DNA of 64,000 nucleotides, taken from assembly GCA_021157965.1 (NCBI GenBank), contig JAGGVO010000041.1, positions 124,001 to 188,000 on the forward strand, in the 5' to 3' direction. The DNA is from Candidatus Neomarinimicrobiota bacterium (GTDB lineage: Bacteria > Fidelibacterota > Fidelibacteria > Fidelibacterales > Fidelibacteraceae). The translations under genes were made by a program, and so were the position numbers. Below, piece by piece: positions 1 to 8,664 of the stretch (the first letter of the stretch is position 1; each line of letters starts with the position of its first letter). Below the pieces are notes generated by a model. It was not told the origin of the DNA, made no database searches, and worked only from the letters and a program-made list of their open reading frames with translations.

Positions 1-1
1 G

Positions 2-964
2 GACAACATGGATGTCCTGAATGAAGAGAGCCCCCGGAATTTCCAATTGAGTCCCGTAGATCGACCCGATCTGGGCATAACCGGCAATTATAATCACCGC
101 GCCTTTTCCGTTGTGGCGAGAAAAGATACCGTCGTGATAGGGACCGCCGGCGGCGTGAATCTTTCCACCGACTCCGGTAAAACATGGCGGCGGTATACCG
201 CACAAAACTCCGATTTAAGCGGCAATTTTATTGTAGCCCTTCATTTGGGAAAAGACGGAACCCTCTATGCTGCGGCCCTGCCGGCCGTGGGTGCCGGAGA
301 ATTCCAAAGCCTTAGCTATACTGTCAAAGGAACATTCGGCGCCCTTCACTGGGAAAATACCCTCCGTGATAAACGGCTCTATAATGTCTCTACCTGGAAA
401 AATCAGATTTTTGCCGCCACGGCCACAGGATTGTGGGTGTCAGGCGATGGCTGGAACTGGGTCCCCATACACTATCCCAAAGATTATGCAACAGGTGACC
501 GGCTTTATTCAGATGAAATATACGCTGCTGCGGTTGATCCTCTGGAACGCTTATGGGTTGGTACAGGTGATGGACTTGCCATGACCGAGGACAACGGCCT
601 TAACTGGCGAATAATACGAAAGGTTGCGCACATTGGTCCGCCCGGGGATTTTAAAGTTTCTGCCTATCCGAACCCCTTTTCACCCGGCAGAATGAATGTT
701 TTTGAAGGGGAAGGTCATGTACGGTTTCATGTGTTAATTCCGGAAGAAGGAACCCTGTCACTGGATGTGTTTGATTTTGGGATGACCCGCGTGAAAACTA
801 TTCTTCGGGAAGCCGACATCTTTCCCGGGGAGAAGGATTTTACATGGAACGGAAAAAACGGCCTGAACAACATGGTGGCAAACGGGACATATTTTGTTCG
901 TGCGGTTTTTCATGGCCGGGGAACGGAACGGGTGGCATGGACAAAAGTGATTATTCTGGAGTGA
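2..964 (+). CDS. Secreted propeller protein with C-terminal FlgD-like sorting domain (5' partial)
   Basis: The frame is open to the left edge, so this is probably the C-terminal part of a longer protein; the first ATG is at 8. The visible part has repeated strand-turn motifs of the propeller/BNR type (GTAGGVNLSTDSGKTW and VGTGDGLAMTEDNGLNW, about residues 48-63 and 186-202 from that ATG). These motifs are typical of exported sensors or sialidase-like propellers. The last 95 residues begin with AYPNPFSPG and contain a FlgD-like Ig fold (FTWNGKNGLNNMVANGTYF), which in FCB bacteria serves as a C-terminal secretion or anchoring signal. The stop overlaps the start of the next gene (TGATG), so the two are probably co-transcribed. 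The ligand or enzymatic role cannot be told from this fragment. Confidence 0.75.
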   Translation, partial: DNMDVLNEESPRNFQLSPVDRPDLGITGNYNHRAFSVVARKDTVVIGTAGGVNLSTDSGKTWRRYTAQNSDLSGNFIVALHLGKDGTLYAAALPAVGAGEFQSLSYTVKGTFGALHWENTLRDKRLYNVSTWKNQIFAATATGLWVSGDGWNWVPIHYPKDYATGDRLYSDEIYAAAVDPLERLWVGTGDGLAMTEDNGLNWRIIRKVAHIGPPGDFKVSAYPNPFSPGRMNVFEGEGHVRFHVLIPEEGTLSLDVFDFGMTRVKTILREADIFPGEKDFTWNGKNGLNNMVANGTYFVRAVFHGRGTERVAWTKVIILE

Positions 965-1902
965 TGATGATAAGGAAATCCGTCATATTACATGGGCTTA
1001 TGTGGGTTTGCATTCTGACGTTATCTTTGTCTGCCGCGCCCTTGCAGGAAGCAGGGGGATATGCGGGATCTTATCTCAGAATGCCCTTGTCTGCCCGTGC
1101 GGCAGCCTTGGGGAATGCCGTGGGTGCGTTGAAGGAATCTCCGGAGGCCTTTACGGAAAATCCGGCCCTTTTGGGCCACCTGACCGAACGCAATTTCGGT
1201 TCTTCATTTCAGTTTTTAAGCCTGGACCGTTCACTTCACATGATTGATATAACGATTCCCGTCCCTCCGACGGCCGGCCTGGCCATTGCCTGGGTCCATG
1301 CCGGGGTAGGTAATATTCAGGAACGGAATTTTGCCAATGAGATCACAGGTGAACTGCAAACTTCCCAGGATGCCCTTTTTGTGGGGTTTGCCAACCGGAT
1401 ATGGAAAAGCCTGAGCATCGGAATTAATACCAAAATCTTTATAGATCAACTCCCGGATGTAACGGCAACCGGTTTCGGGTTGGATGTGGGAGCTTTTTAT
1501 GCTCCTTTTGATTTTCTTTCCCTGGGATTTTCCGTAAAGGACATTAACAGTAAAATAAACTGGAATACAAAAGATATTTATGAATTCGGTTCTCAACGGA
1601 CCGATACCTATCCAACGCTGTATCAGGTATCAGGCGCGTTTCAATTTAATAATCATGTGTTTATCACAGCCGCTTACCGTGGAAGTTTTGATATTTTTCC
1701 TACCTTTCATGCAGGGATGGAAGTCCGTGCCGGAAACCACCTGGCTGTCAGGGGCGGCGTGGATAACCGGATGCCTGTCCTGGGCCTGAGCACCCGTTAT
1801 CCGGTATGGAGACATATTGAAACGCAGATAGATTACGCCTTTCTCTTTGGACGATATAATGAAGGAATCAGCCATGCATTTTCATGGATATTTACATTTT
1901 AA
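964..1902 (+). CDS. PorV/PorQ-like outer-membrane beta-barrel protein
   Basis: 312 residues when started at the ATG that overlaps the upstream stop; a GGAG lies six bases upstream. The frame stays open further upstream inside the previous gene, but the start at 964 is directly followed by a signal peptide (MMIRKSVILHGLMWVCILTL, cleavage near SLSAAP). After the signal comes AGSYLRMPLSARAAALGNA and later TENPALLG, the hallmark start of the PorV/PorQ (UPF0164) barrel family, which escorts type IX secretion substrates or sits beside them in the outer membrane. Alternating hydrophobic strands continue to a C-terminal aromatic residue (FSWIFTF), as in outer-membrane barrels. It follows a protein with a C-terminal sorting domain, which fits a substrate/partner pair. 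Family assignment is firm; its exact role is inferred. Confidence 0.8.
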   Translation: MMIRKSVILHGLMWVCILTLSLSAAPLQEAGGYAGSYLRMPLSARAAALGNAVGALKESPEAFTENPALLGHLTERNFGSSFQFLSLDRSLHMIDITIPVPPTAGLAIAWVHAGVGNIQERNFANEITGELQTSQDALFVGFANRIWKSLSIGINTKIFIDQLPDVTATGFGLDVGAFYAPFDFLSLGFSVKDINSKINWNTKDIYEFGSQRTDTYPTLYQVSGAFQFNNHVFITAAYRGSFDIFPTFHAGMEVRAGNHLAVRGGVDNRMPVLGLSTRYPVWRHIETQIDYAFLFGRYNEGISHAFSWIFTF

Positions 1903-2743
1903 ACGAATCATTGCCCTTTCTGCTTTTTGTTTGGCAACTCTCCTCCATGCCGGATCCGGCCTGACAGTGCTCTCTCTCCCGGAAGATCCGGTGAACGGAT
2001 GGTATGTCGCATCTCCGGGGGGGCTTCCCAATGCCGTCTCGCAGCCGGTTTTTCTTCCCGAAAGTCCCGTCTCCTGGCACGGCATGCACGGATTCTGGAT
2101 GTTTGATACGCCCTATTCCCGGGTGATGGGTGGAAACCGCAAGTTTTTTGGAGGCGCATCTTTTTTAAAAACTGAGGGAATTGAAATCCGGACGGATATG
2201 GCACAGGAGGAACCCATTGGAGAAACAGGGTATTATAACGGGACACTTTTCGTGGGCAGGGAATGGATAATTTCGCAGGATTTGCGGGTGGGAACCACAG
2301 CCCAGCTGGTGTTCGAACGCCTGTACCACGCGTCTGCCCTTGGAAGTGCACTGAATCTTGCCACGGCCTGGCGTGTCAATGAATTCGGCCTGCTGACGGC
2401 CGGCGTCCGGAATCTTGGAAAAATGCAGGATTTATATAAATCGGCAACCCACCTGCCCCTGGATGTGTATACCGGTTTTTCCGCCGGTATGAAAGGATTT
2501 CAGGCCGGTCTTTCCATTCATCTCGACGACGAAGCCGCTGTATATGGCACAGGTTTAATCCGTTATGACACGAATGGGGTCTTTTCCGCAGGATTTTCCT
2601 ATTCAGGGTTGAACAATAGCTGGCATATCGGCGGAAATCTTCGTTATCAACAGTTTCGCTTTGGGGTGGGACGGTTTTTTATGCAGGATCAGATTGCCTG
2701 TCCCGTGGTTTTGAGTATTGCTTATATGCCGGAAGGAGACTGA
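1874..2743 (+). CDS. Exported beta-barrel-like protein, function unknown
   Basis: 289 residues. The start at 1874 is chosen over the in-frame ATG at 1859 because AAGGA lies seven bases upstream and a clean signal peptide follows (FKRIIALSAFCLATLLHAGS). The mature part opens with GWYVASPGGLPNAVSQPVFL, a pattern resembling the NPA/GG region of PorV-type barrels, and the rest alternates short beta strands with Gly/Asn turns. It overlaps the previous barrel gene by 29 bases, so the two are probably translated together. No enzyme motif is seen. It is best described as a second PorV-like or PorP-like outer-membrane protein in the same transcription unit. Confidence 0.65.
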   Translation: MHFHGYLHFKRIIALSAFCLATLLHAGSGLTVLSLPEDPVNGWYVASPGGLPNAVSQPVFLPESPVSWHGMHGFWMFDTPYSRVMGGNRKFFGGASFLKTEGIEIRTDMAQEEPIGETGYYNGTLFVGREWIISQDLRVGTTAQLVFERLYHASALGSALNLATAWRVNEFGLLTAGVRNLGKMQDLYKSATHLPLDVYTGFSAGMKGFQAGLSIHLDDEAAVYGTGLIRYDTNGVFSAGFSYSGLNNSWHIGGNLRYQQFRFGVGRFFMQDQIACPVVLSIAYMPEGD

Positions 2744-2794
2744 TCCGTTAAAATGTCTCTGTAATACGGACAGGAGAATCTGTAAATTTTAACA

Positions 2795-3397
2795 GTGAAA
2801 CGATTACATGTATACATATTCCCCTTTTTGCTTCTTTCTTTGATTGCGGGATTGATGTCCTGTGGGGAACTTTTGGGCGTGCGGGATCCGGAACCGCCGG
2901 ACCGCCCCACTGAATCTCACTGGACACCGGCCACAACCCCTCCCCTTGTGATTGAAAATTTGAAACAGGCTTTTCAGCATCGTGAGTTCGAAACCTATAT
3001 GAAATGCCTGAGCGATACCCACAACTACAATCTGCCGGCGTTTCGGTTTCAGCCTTCCGCCGTATCATCTGTAAAATATCCGGGGAAATTTGATACGTGG
3101 AGCTCCGCCGATGAGCAAATCTGGTTTCAATCCCTTCTGGCTGCCTGTCCGCCGGATTCCCAGTTAAGCGTGACTATCACCGAGGATGAACCCTTTGTAG
3201 AATCTCTCGATTCGGTGGAATATCAGTTCACCTATACCCTTGATGTGCACCATAACCGCCAGGGGCCTCCCCGTCGGTATGAAGGAAAAGGGGTATTTAA
3301 AATGGTTCGGGACAGCCGGAATTACTGGCTGATCTATTTTTGGGAGGATATCAGTACGGGTGAACCGGACTGGACCGATCTGAAAGCACTATTCTGA
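2795..3397 (+). CDS. Lipoprotein with NTF2-like fold (probable), paralogue of the next gene
   Basis: 200 residues from a GTG start. The N-terminus is a lipoprotein signal with lipobox LMSC, so the mature protein should be anchored by its cysteine in the inner leaflet of the outer membrane or facing the periplasm. The first third carries VIENLKQAFQHREFETYMKC, a pattern of paired helices typical of small NTF2/SnoaL-like lipoproteins. The rest is beta-rich and ends with NYWLIYFWEDISTG. The next gene has the equivalent segment, VLDNFRYAYIYRDSLVYSTL, so they look like diverged tandem duplicates. Stop and start overlap (TGATG). No catalytic residues are evident and the function is unknown. Confidence 0.65.
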   Translation: MKRLHVYIFPFLLLSLIAGLMSCGELLGVRDPEPPDRPTESHWTPATTPPLVIENLKQAFQHREFETYMKCLSDTHNYNLPAFRFQPSAVSSVKYPGKFDTWSSADEQIWFQSLLAACPPDSQLSVTITEDEPFVESLDSVEYQFTYTLDVHHNRQGPPRRYEGKGVFKMVRDSRNYWLIYFWEDISTGEPDWTDLKALF

Positions 3398-3963
3398 TGA
3401 AAAAGGCTATTATCACAACGACTTTTTTATGTTTTTTTATGACAGCCGTCTCATGTCATAATATTTTTGCACCGGAAACAGGAGATATTGGCAAATCCGG
3501 TCTCTTGTATAATCCTGTTATGAGCCGCCCTGCCCATGTGCTTGATAATTTCCGCTATGCCTATATTTACAGGGACAGCCTGGTTTATTCCACTCTTATT
3601 GACAGTCAGTTTGTCTTTGTTTACTATGAACCGGACGATGAGGGTGGCGGGGGACATTATGAGTCCTGGCCCCGGGATGTGGAACTCCGTGCGACGGGCG
3701 GACTTTTCAGAGCATTCCGGCCGATAGACCTGATCTGGAATTCCACCCTGGACAGCTCTTTCAGCTATATGAAGGGTGATACGCTGTTCAAAACGCAAAA
3801 AACATGGTTTGACAGTTCAAACTATGCCGAAATTGCAAAATCCTTTCAGTTGAACCTGGGGGATAATCTGGTCATTATCGGTTCGGCAATTTTTAATTTC
3901 GCCCGGAGTCCCTGGGATGACCAGTGGCGTATTGTGAAATGGCATGATGAATCCAGTTTTTAG
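3397..3963 (+). CDS. Lipoprotein, function unknown, paralogue of the preceding gene
   Basis: 188 residues with a lipoprotein signal peptide (lipobox AVSC, followed by HNIFAPETG). It shares the helical VLDNFRYAYIYRD segment and the overall plan with the gene just upstream, including a beta-rich C-terminal half. A glycine-rich DDEGGGG loop precedes the beta-rich half. It overlaps the upstream stop by one base and the next start by 20 bases, so it lies in a tightly packed operon with the deacetylase-like gene. The arrangement suggests envelope proteins made together. The sequence does not show what it binds or does. Confidence 0.65.
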   Translation: MKKAIITTTFLCFFMTAVSCHNIFAPETGDIGKSGLLYNPVMSRPAHVLDNFRYAYIYRDSLVYSTLIDSQFVFVYYEPDDEGGGGHYESWPRDVELRATGGLFRAFRPIDLIWNSTLDSSFSYMKGDTLFKTQKTWFDSSNYAEIAKSFQLNLGDNLVIIGSAIFNFARSPWDDQWRIVKWHDESSF

Positions 3964-5047
3964 TAAAAGATCAAATAAGACTGTCTGGTACCGGGATAAG
4001 CGCCTGGAACGACGCATCTTGAAAGTCCTCGCTATACTTGTGTTCACAACGCTGCTGATGCTGCATGTAAAACCGGAGGAAGAAGAAAAAACAAGTGTCC
4101 ATGATTTTATGGATCAGACCGTTTTATTTTTACAGGATTCGGTTCGGTATTTACGTCCGGTAAAGATGGATATCTCTCCCGACGATTCCGTCTGGTCCCT
4201 TGAGTATGAATATCCGAAAGGAAAAGTCTTCCGGGAGGATTTGTATCGTTTTGGACTCTTTTGCGGGGATCACCTGAAAGCCTGTTCTGCACGGCTGGAT
4301 TCTCAGAAAACACGCATTGCTCTCACAATCCGGGATCAGAAAGGGAACCCGGAGGGACGCATTATCCTCCGGCCGGCCATAGATACGGTGAAAGGCCGTA
4401 TATGTCTGATTATTGATGATTTCGGGTATGCCTATGGCGCAACGGAAAAAGGATTTCTCAATCTCAGGGCTCCGGTGACCTTTTCCGTGATTCCGGGGCA
4501 TACTCACTCAAAAAACCTGGGCAGACTGGCACAACGGCGGGGACATCCGGTTATGATTCACATGCCTATGGAACCTCTGGAATACCATGGCGGGGAAGAA
4601 GCCTATATGATTATGGACGGTATGGACCGGCATGAGGTTGAATATCGGATTTTGAAAGCCATTGCCGAGCTTCCCATGGCCATTGGGATGAACAACCACA
4701 TGGGCTCCCGGGTAACAGGTTCTTCAGGGATGATACATAAAATTGCCGATGTTCTGGAAGAAACAGCTCTCTTTTTTTTGGATTCTTATACCGTGAACAA
4801 GACCGTTGTCCCGGGGGTGATGAGGGCTCATAACATCCGGGTTTATCAGCGGGATATCTTCATTGATCACGAAAATACCGAAAGCAATATCCGCCGACAG
4901 ATCGGTAAAATGGCCCGGATTGCAGAAAAAAAAGGGGTTGTGGTGGCTATCGGGCATGACAGGCCTCTCACATTGAAAATACTTGCGGAAATGATTCCAA
5001 AACTTGAAAAAGAAGGTTTTTATTTTATATCACCGGGAGAGTTATGA
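3944..5047 (+). CDS. Divergent polysaccharide deacetylase family protein (YibQ-like)
   Basis: 367 residues. An N-terminal membrane anchor (ILKVLAILVFTTLLMLHV, about residues 26-43) leads to a periplasmic region of about 110 residues. The catalytic-type domain then starts at GRICLIIDDFGYAYGA (about 150). Markers of the divergent polysaccharide deacetylase family (PF04748) are IDDFGY, the VIPG strand, HMPMEP, the NNHMGSR motif and the late IGHDRP segment. Relatives with this fold act on cell-surface polysaccharide or peptidoglycan, but biochemical proof for the family is thin, so the substrate is open. Two adjacent ATG codons (3944, 3947) are possible starts. The next gene overlaps by ATGA. Confidence 0.85.
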   Translation: MMNPVFSKRSNKTVWYRDKRLERRILKVLAILVFTTLLMLHVKPEEEEKTSVHDFMDQTVLFLQDSVRYLRPVKMDISPDDSVWSLEYEYPKGKVFREDLYRFGLFCGDHLKACSARLDSQKTRIALTIRDQKGNPEGRIILRPAIDTVKGRICLIIDDFGYAYGATEKGFLNLRAPVTFSVIPGHTHSKNLGRLAQRRGHPVMIHMPMEPLEYHGGEEAYMIMDGMDRHEVEYRILKAIAELPMAIGMNNHMGSRVTGSSGMIHKIADVLEETALFFLDSYTVNKTVVPGVMRAHNIRVYQRDIFIDHENTESNIRRQIGKMARIAEKKGVVVAIGHDRPLTLKILAEMIPKLEKEGFYFISPGEL

Positions 5048-6060
5048 AAAGTTCAGAACATATTGTAGCCAGGGCGGAGGTTCTCCGCGGCGGGCGGATT
5101 GAAAGTGTTCACCATGCCGAAATCAGCGTTGTGGATAAAGAGGAAAATGAAATACTTCATACACCCGAAACCGGTTTATATACTTACTTGCGATCCAGCG
5201 CTAAACCATTTCAGGCAACAGTGATTCTTGATACCGGGACGGATAAGGCATTTCATTTACCGGATCAATGGATTGCCCTGGCCTGTGCATCCCACAACGG
5301 TGAAGCGGTACACGTGAGAATTGTCCGGAAATATTTAAAGCGTATCGGCCTGGATGAATCTGCCCTGCAATGTGGGTCTCATGTGCCGCTGGTTTATTCT
5401 GTCGGAGGTCAAAAAGGAGCGGTCAAAACCGAGTATTCTCCTGTGTATCACAATTGTTCGGGAAAACATACAGGAATGCTTTCAGTATGCCGGCATCTTG
5501 GCGAAGACACTGCTGCCTATTTGGCTTTTGACCATCCTGTGCAGAAAGCAATCCGTGAAAAAATCAGTAAATACTCCGGCGAAACCACGGTCCCTTTGGC
5601 ACTTGACGGGTGTACCGCACCGGTTTTTTATGTGTCCGTACGGGGAATGGCCCGGATGTACCGGCATCTTGCCATGGGATCCGATGAAAGTCTTGAAAAA
5701 ATCCGGAATATTATGACATCCAACCCCTACCTGATTGCCGGTAAAGGGCGATTTGACACGGCTTTGATGGAAAGAACCCATGGAAAAATCGTGGCCAAGG
5801 TGGGCGCCGAAGGGGTACAGGGATGCGCCGTGAGACTCCCCGACGGAAGACGCTATGGCATCAACATTAAAGTCCTCGATGGAAACCGTCGGGCGCTGGT
5901 TCCGCTCCTGATTGAAACCCTTGTCCGTTTAAATGTTCTAACTTCTGAAGAATTGAAAAAACTGGAGTCTTTTCATCATCCGGTCCTTACGAATCATGCA
6001 GGACACCGGATCGGCGAAATACGGCCGGTCATTGAAAGCAAAACAAAAACAGGGGCATGA
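5044..6060 (+). CDS. Asparaginase II family protein
   Basis: 338 residues, full length for PF06089 (L-asparaginase II, the type found in Rhizobium etli and many anaerobes), which is unrelated to the E. coli AnsA/AnsB fold. Family landmarks are LRSSAKPFQA near residue 50, ACASHNGE near 80, HNCSGKHTGML near 138 and DGCTAPVFYV near 190. The expected reaction is hydrolysis of L-asparagine to aspartate and ammonia in the cytoplasm; no signal peptide is present. The start has a good Shine-Dalgarno (GGGAG) and overlaps the deacetylase stop by ATGA. With the formiminotransferase-cyclodeaminase and peptidase genes elsewhere in the window it fits an amino-acid-fermenting lifestyle. Confidence 0.9.
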   Translation: MKSSEHIVARAEVLRGGRIESVHHAEISVVDKEENEILHTPETGLYTYLRSSAKPFQATVILDTGTDKAFHLPDQWIALACASHNGEAVHVRIVRKYLKRIGLDESALQCGSHVPLVYSVGGQKGAVKTEYSPVYHNCSGKHTGMLSVCRHLGEDTAAYLAFDHPVQKAIREKISKYSGETTVPLALDGCTAPVFYVSVRGMARMYRHLAMGSDESLEKIRNIMTSNPYLIAGKGRFDTALMERTHGKIVAKVGAEGVQGCAVRLPDGRRYGINIKVLDGNRRALVPLLIETLVRLNVLTSEELKKLESFHHPVLTNHAGHRIGEIRPVIESKTKTGA

Positions 6061-6144
6061 AGAAATAACAATCTTTTTCTGCCCATTTAACGACAAAAGA
6101 TTGTATCTTTTAAGCCCCAAAAAAATCAAATATGAGGTGATATC

Positions 6145-8664
6145 ATGAAAATTATCTCCAAAAGTGTTGCTGTCGTGCTTGTCTTGGCAAGTCTGGCCAT
6201 GGGTCAGCTTTTTATTAATGAAATTGATTATGACCAGCCCAGCACAGATAATGCTGAATTTCTGGAAATTGCCGGTCCGGCTGGAATATATACAAATGTC
6301 ACGGTCGAACTGGTGAATGGAAATACAACCCCGGGGTCCGTTTACCAAACTGTAGATATCCCGTCGCTGACCCTTGCAGATGAAACAGACGGTTATGGTT
6401 TTTTTGTAATTGGGGCAGCTACGGTTTCCAATGTAGACCTGACCCCGTCGGGATGGCCTGCAGAAAACATCATTCAAAATGGATCACCGGATGCCATTGT
6501 TTTAAAGATAAATGGAACGATTGTGAATGCCGTATCCTATGAAGGTTCCATGAATGATGAAGATGGAAATCCGATGGAAGTGGCTTCCGCTTCGGAGGAT
6601 GTGTACGAAGGAAGCGAAGGAGAATCACTGAGCCGGCTTGGTCTTCAGGGAAGCCCCTGGCAGGTTGCGGCTATTACTCCCGGGGCTGCGAATGTGGATC
6701 AGATCTTTGAGGAAGTTAATTATGCCCCGGTTGCCATAGCCGGTGAGGATGTGGTCGTTCGCGTGAATGATGTCGTAACTCTGGACGGAAGTGCATCCTA
6801 TGATCCGGACGGAACGATCAGTTCCTATTCCTGGACGCAACTTTCCGGAACGTCAGTCTCCCTGAATAATGCCAATGCTGCCGTTGCAACATTCACTGCG
6901 CCTGCCACAGCATCTGAGCTCACGTTCCGGCTTGAAATCACGGATGATGGCGGAATTACCGCCGATGATACTGTTGCTGTTTCGGTGGTGGATATCTCCG
7001 AATCATATATCATTATCAGCGAATATGTTGAGGGATCATCAAGCAACAAATATCTTGAAATTGCTAATATTGGTGAAGAAACTGTCGATTTGAACGCCGA
7101 AGGTTATACCATGGGTTTGGCATCAAACGGCAGTGGCGAGTTTTCAGTTGTTCTTGAAGATTGGGGACATTTAACCGTACTGAATCCTGGTGACGTGATT
7201 GTATTGGCTGCAGAAAAGCACACGCTGTATTCAACACCGGATACGGTTTTTGCCTATCCTTCGGTCGTCCATTATAACGGCAATGACGCTGTTGCTCTTT
7301 TTCATAAGGGTGTGATTGTGGATATCGTCGGAGAACCAGACAATTCTTCGGATATTATTAAAGATTTAACATTAAGACGCAAGAATTCCGTATCTGTCGG
7401 AAACCCTGTTTTTACCATGGAAGAATGGACACAATTAGGTCTGGATGATGTCAGCGGACTTGGCATGCACGGAGGTGCCGATGCGCCTTCCTTTGAAAAT
7501 GCCGCCCGGACACCGGAATTTGTTACCTCTGCCAATGCCATTGAAGTATCCGTCGATATTATTCCCGGTGAAAATGCTCCGGCCATCACGGCCATGGATA
7601 TTGAATATGGAACCGACGGAAGTTTTCTGAACACCGTGGGGACGGGCAATACATGGAATGATCATGACAATACCTGGATGGGCGAAATTCCCGCCCAGGC
7701 CGGGAATCAGAAGATTAATTACCGCTTTGTGGCCATTGATGGCGATGGCAATGAACATCGCTCCGGTGCTTATTACGTCCTCATTGCCTCCGCCACGCCC
7801 ACACCGATCTCGGATATTCATGACAATATTGAAACCTGGGACGGACAGATTAAAACCATTCATGGCGTGATGACCATTGGATCCAATGTGATTCAGACGG
7901 ACCGGACAAACGCCTATATCCAGGATACATCCGGGAACGGACTTAATTTATATGACCCCACGCTGTATCCCGATCTGGAACGTGGCGCCGAAGTGACGGC
8001 TGTGGGTGAAGTGGATCTCTATTATACAACCATTGAATTGAAAAATTTCAGTTATCAGATTACAGCCACAAGCCAGCCCCTCCCAGATCCGGCTGAAATT
8101 TCGGTTACGGAAGCAAATTCCGCAGAGTGGGAAGGCACCCTCATTAAAGTGCCAGGCGTTGTTAGCAGCATCAATTCCTATTCGAGTAATACAGCCGTGA
8201 CGATCACCGATGGAACCGACAGCCTGGAAGTGGTTTTCTGGAATTCCACAGGAATTGATATTGCCGAACTCAATGTAGATCGGGAAGCCGTCTTTATGGG
8301 AGTCGGAAGTCAGTATGCCTCTAAATATCAGCTCATTGTGGGATATCAGGAAGATTTTGGCGTGGCTAACAGTGTGAGCGATCATCAGACAGGACTTCCC
8401 CAGACATTTGAATTATTCCAGCCCTATCCCAACCCCTTCAATGCCAGGGCTACCATTCAGTGGTCTCTGCCTGAAGCTGCTGACCTGACCGTGGACATTG
8501 TCAATCTGACCGGCCAGGTTGTAGAAACCCTGCACCAGGGTCATCTGAGCGCCGGTATGTATTCCTATACCTGGAATGCCGATGCCTTTGCCTCAGGGAT
8601 CTATGTGGTCAGAATGCGGACTGCTGACAGGGTTTTTCATCGGAAACTTGTATTACTTAAATAA
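6145..8664 (+). CDS. Secreted multidomain protein: lamin-tail, PKD-like, lamin-tail, OB-fold, T9SS sorting domain
   Basis: 839 residues with a signal peptide ending at SLAMGQ. Domains in order: a lamin-tail domain (LTD) at about 21-185 (LFINEIDYDQP, AEFLEIAG); a PKD/Ig-like domain at 192-283 (APVAIAGEDVVVR, LDGSASYDPDGTISSYSWTQ); a second LTD at 288-400 (YIIISEYVEGSSSNKYLEIA); an Ig-like segment at 460-550; an OB-fold at about 560-740 (DGQIKTIHGVMTIGSN, YIQDTSGNGLNLYDP); and a type IX sorting domain at 758-839 (FQPYPNPFNARATIQW, SGIYVVRM). In other bacteria LTDs and this OB-fold often accompany extracellular nucleases and phosphatases, but no nuclease active site is visible here. It is followed without a gap by a shorter paralogue. 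The role inferred is an extracellular binding protein, possibly for nucleic acid. Confidence 0.85.
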   Translation: MKIISKSVAVVLVLASLAMGQLFINEIDYDQPSTDNAEFLEIAGPAGIYTNVTVELVNGNTTPGSVYQTVDIPSLTLADETDGYGFFVIGAATVSNVDLTPSGWPAENIIQNGSPDAIVLKINGTIVNAVSYEGSMNDEDGNPMEVASASEDVYEGSEGESLSRLGLQGSPWQVAAITPGAANVDQIFEEVNYAPVAIAGEDVVVRVNDVVTLDGSASYDPDGTISSYSWTQLSGTSVSLNNANAAVATFTAPATASELTFRLEITDDGGITADDTVAVSVVDISESYIIISEYVEGSSSNKYLEIANIGEETVDLNAEGYTMGLASNGSGEFSVVLEDWGHLTVLNPGDVIVLAAEKHTLYSTPDTVFAYPSVVHYNGNDAVALFHKGVIVDIVGEPDNSSDIIKDLTLRRKNSVSVGNPVFTMEEWTQLGLDDVSGLGMHGGADAPSFENAARTPEFVTSANAIEVSVDIIPGENAPAITAMDIEYGTDGSFLNTVGTGNTWNDHDNTWMGEIPAQAGNQKINYRFVAIDGDGNEHRSGAYYVLIASATPTPISDIHDNIETWDGQIKTIHGVMTIGSNVIQTDRTNAYIQDTSGNGLNLYDPTLYPDLERGAEVTAVGEVDLYYTTIELKNFSYQITATSQPLPDPAEISVTEANSAEWEGTLIKVPGVVSSINSYSSNTAVTITDGTDSLEVVFWNSTGIDIAELNVDREAVFMGVGSQYASKYQLIVGYQEDFGVANSVSDHQTGLPQTFELFQPYPNPFNARATIQWSLPEAADLTVDIVNLTGQVVETLHQGHLSAGMYSYTWNADAFASGIYVVRMRTADRVFHRKLVLLK

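Noticed and set aside
844-963. Upstream start of the first PorV-like gene inside the preceding gene
   Set aside because: The signal peptide starts only at 964, next to a good ribosome-binding site and at the stop of the preceding gene.
6101-6118. Hairpin AAAAGAT-TGT-ATCTTTT after the asparaginase gene as terminator
   Set aside because: A stem made almost only of A-T pairs is too weak, and the gap to the next gene is short.
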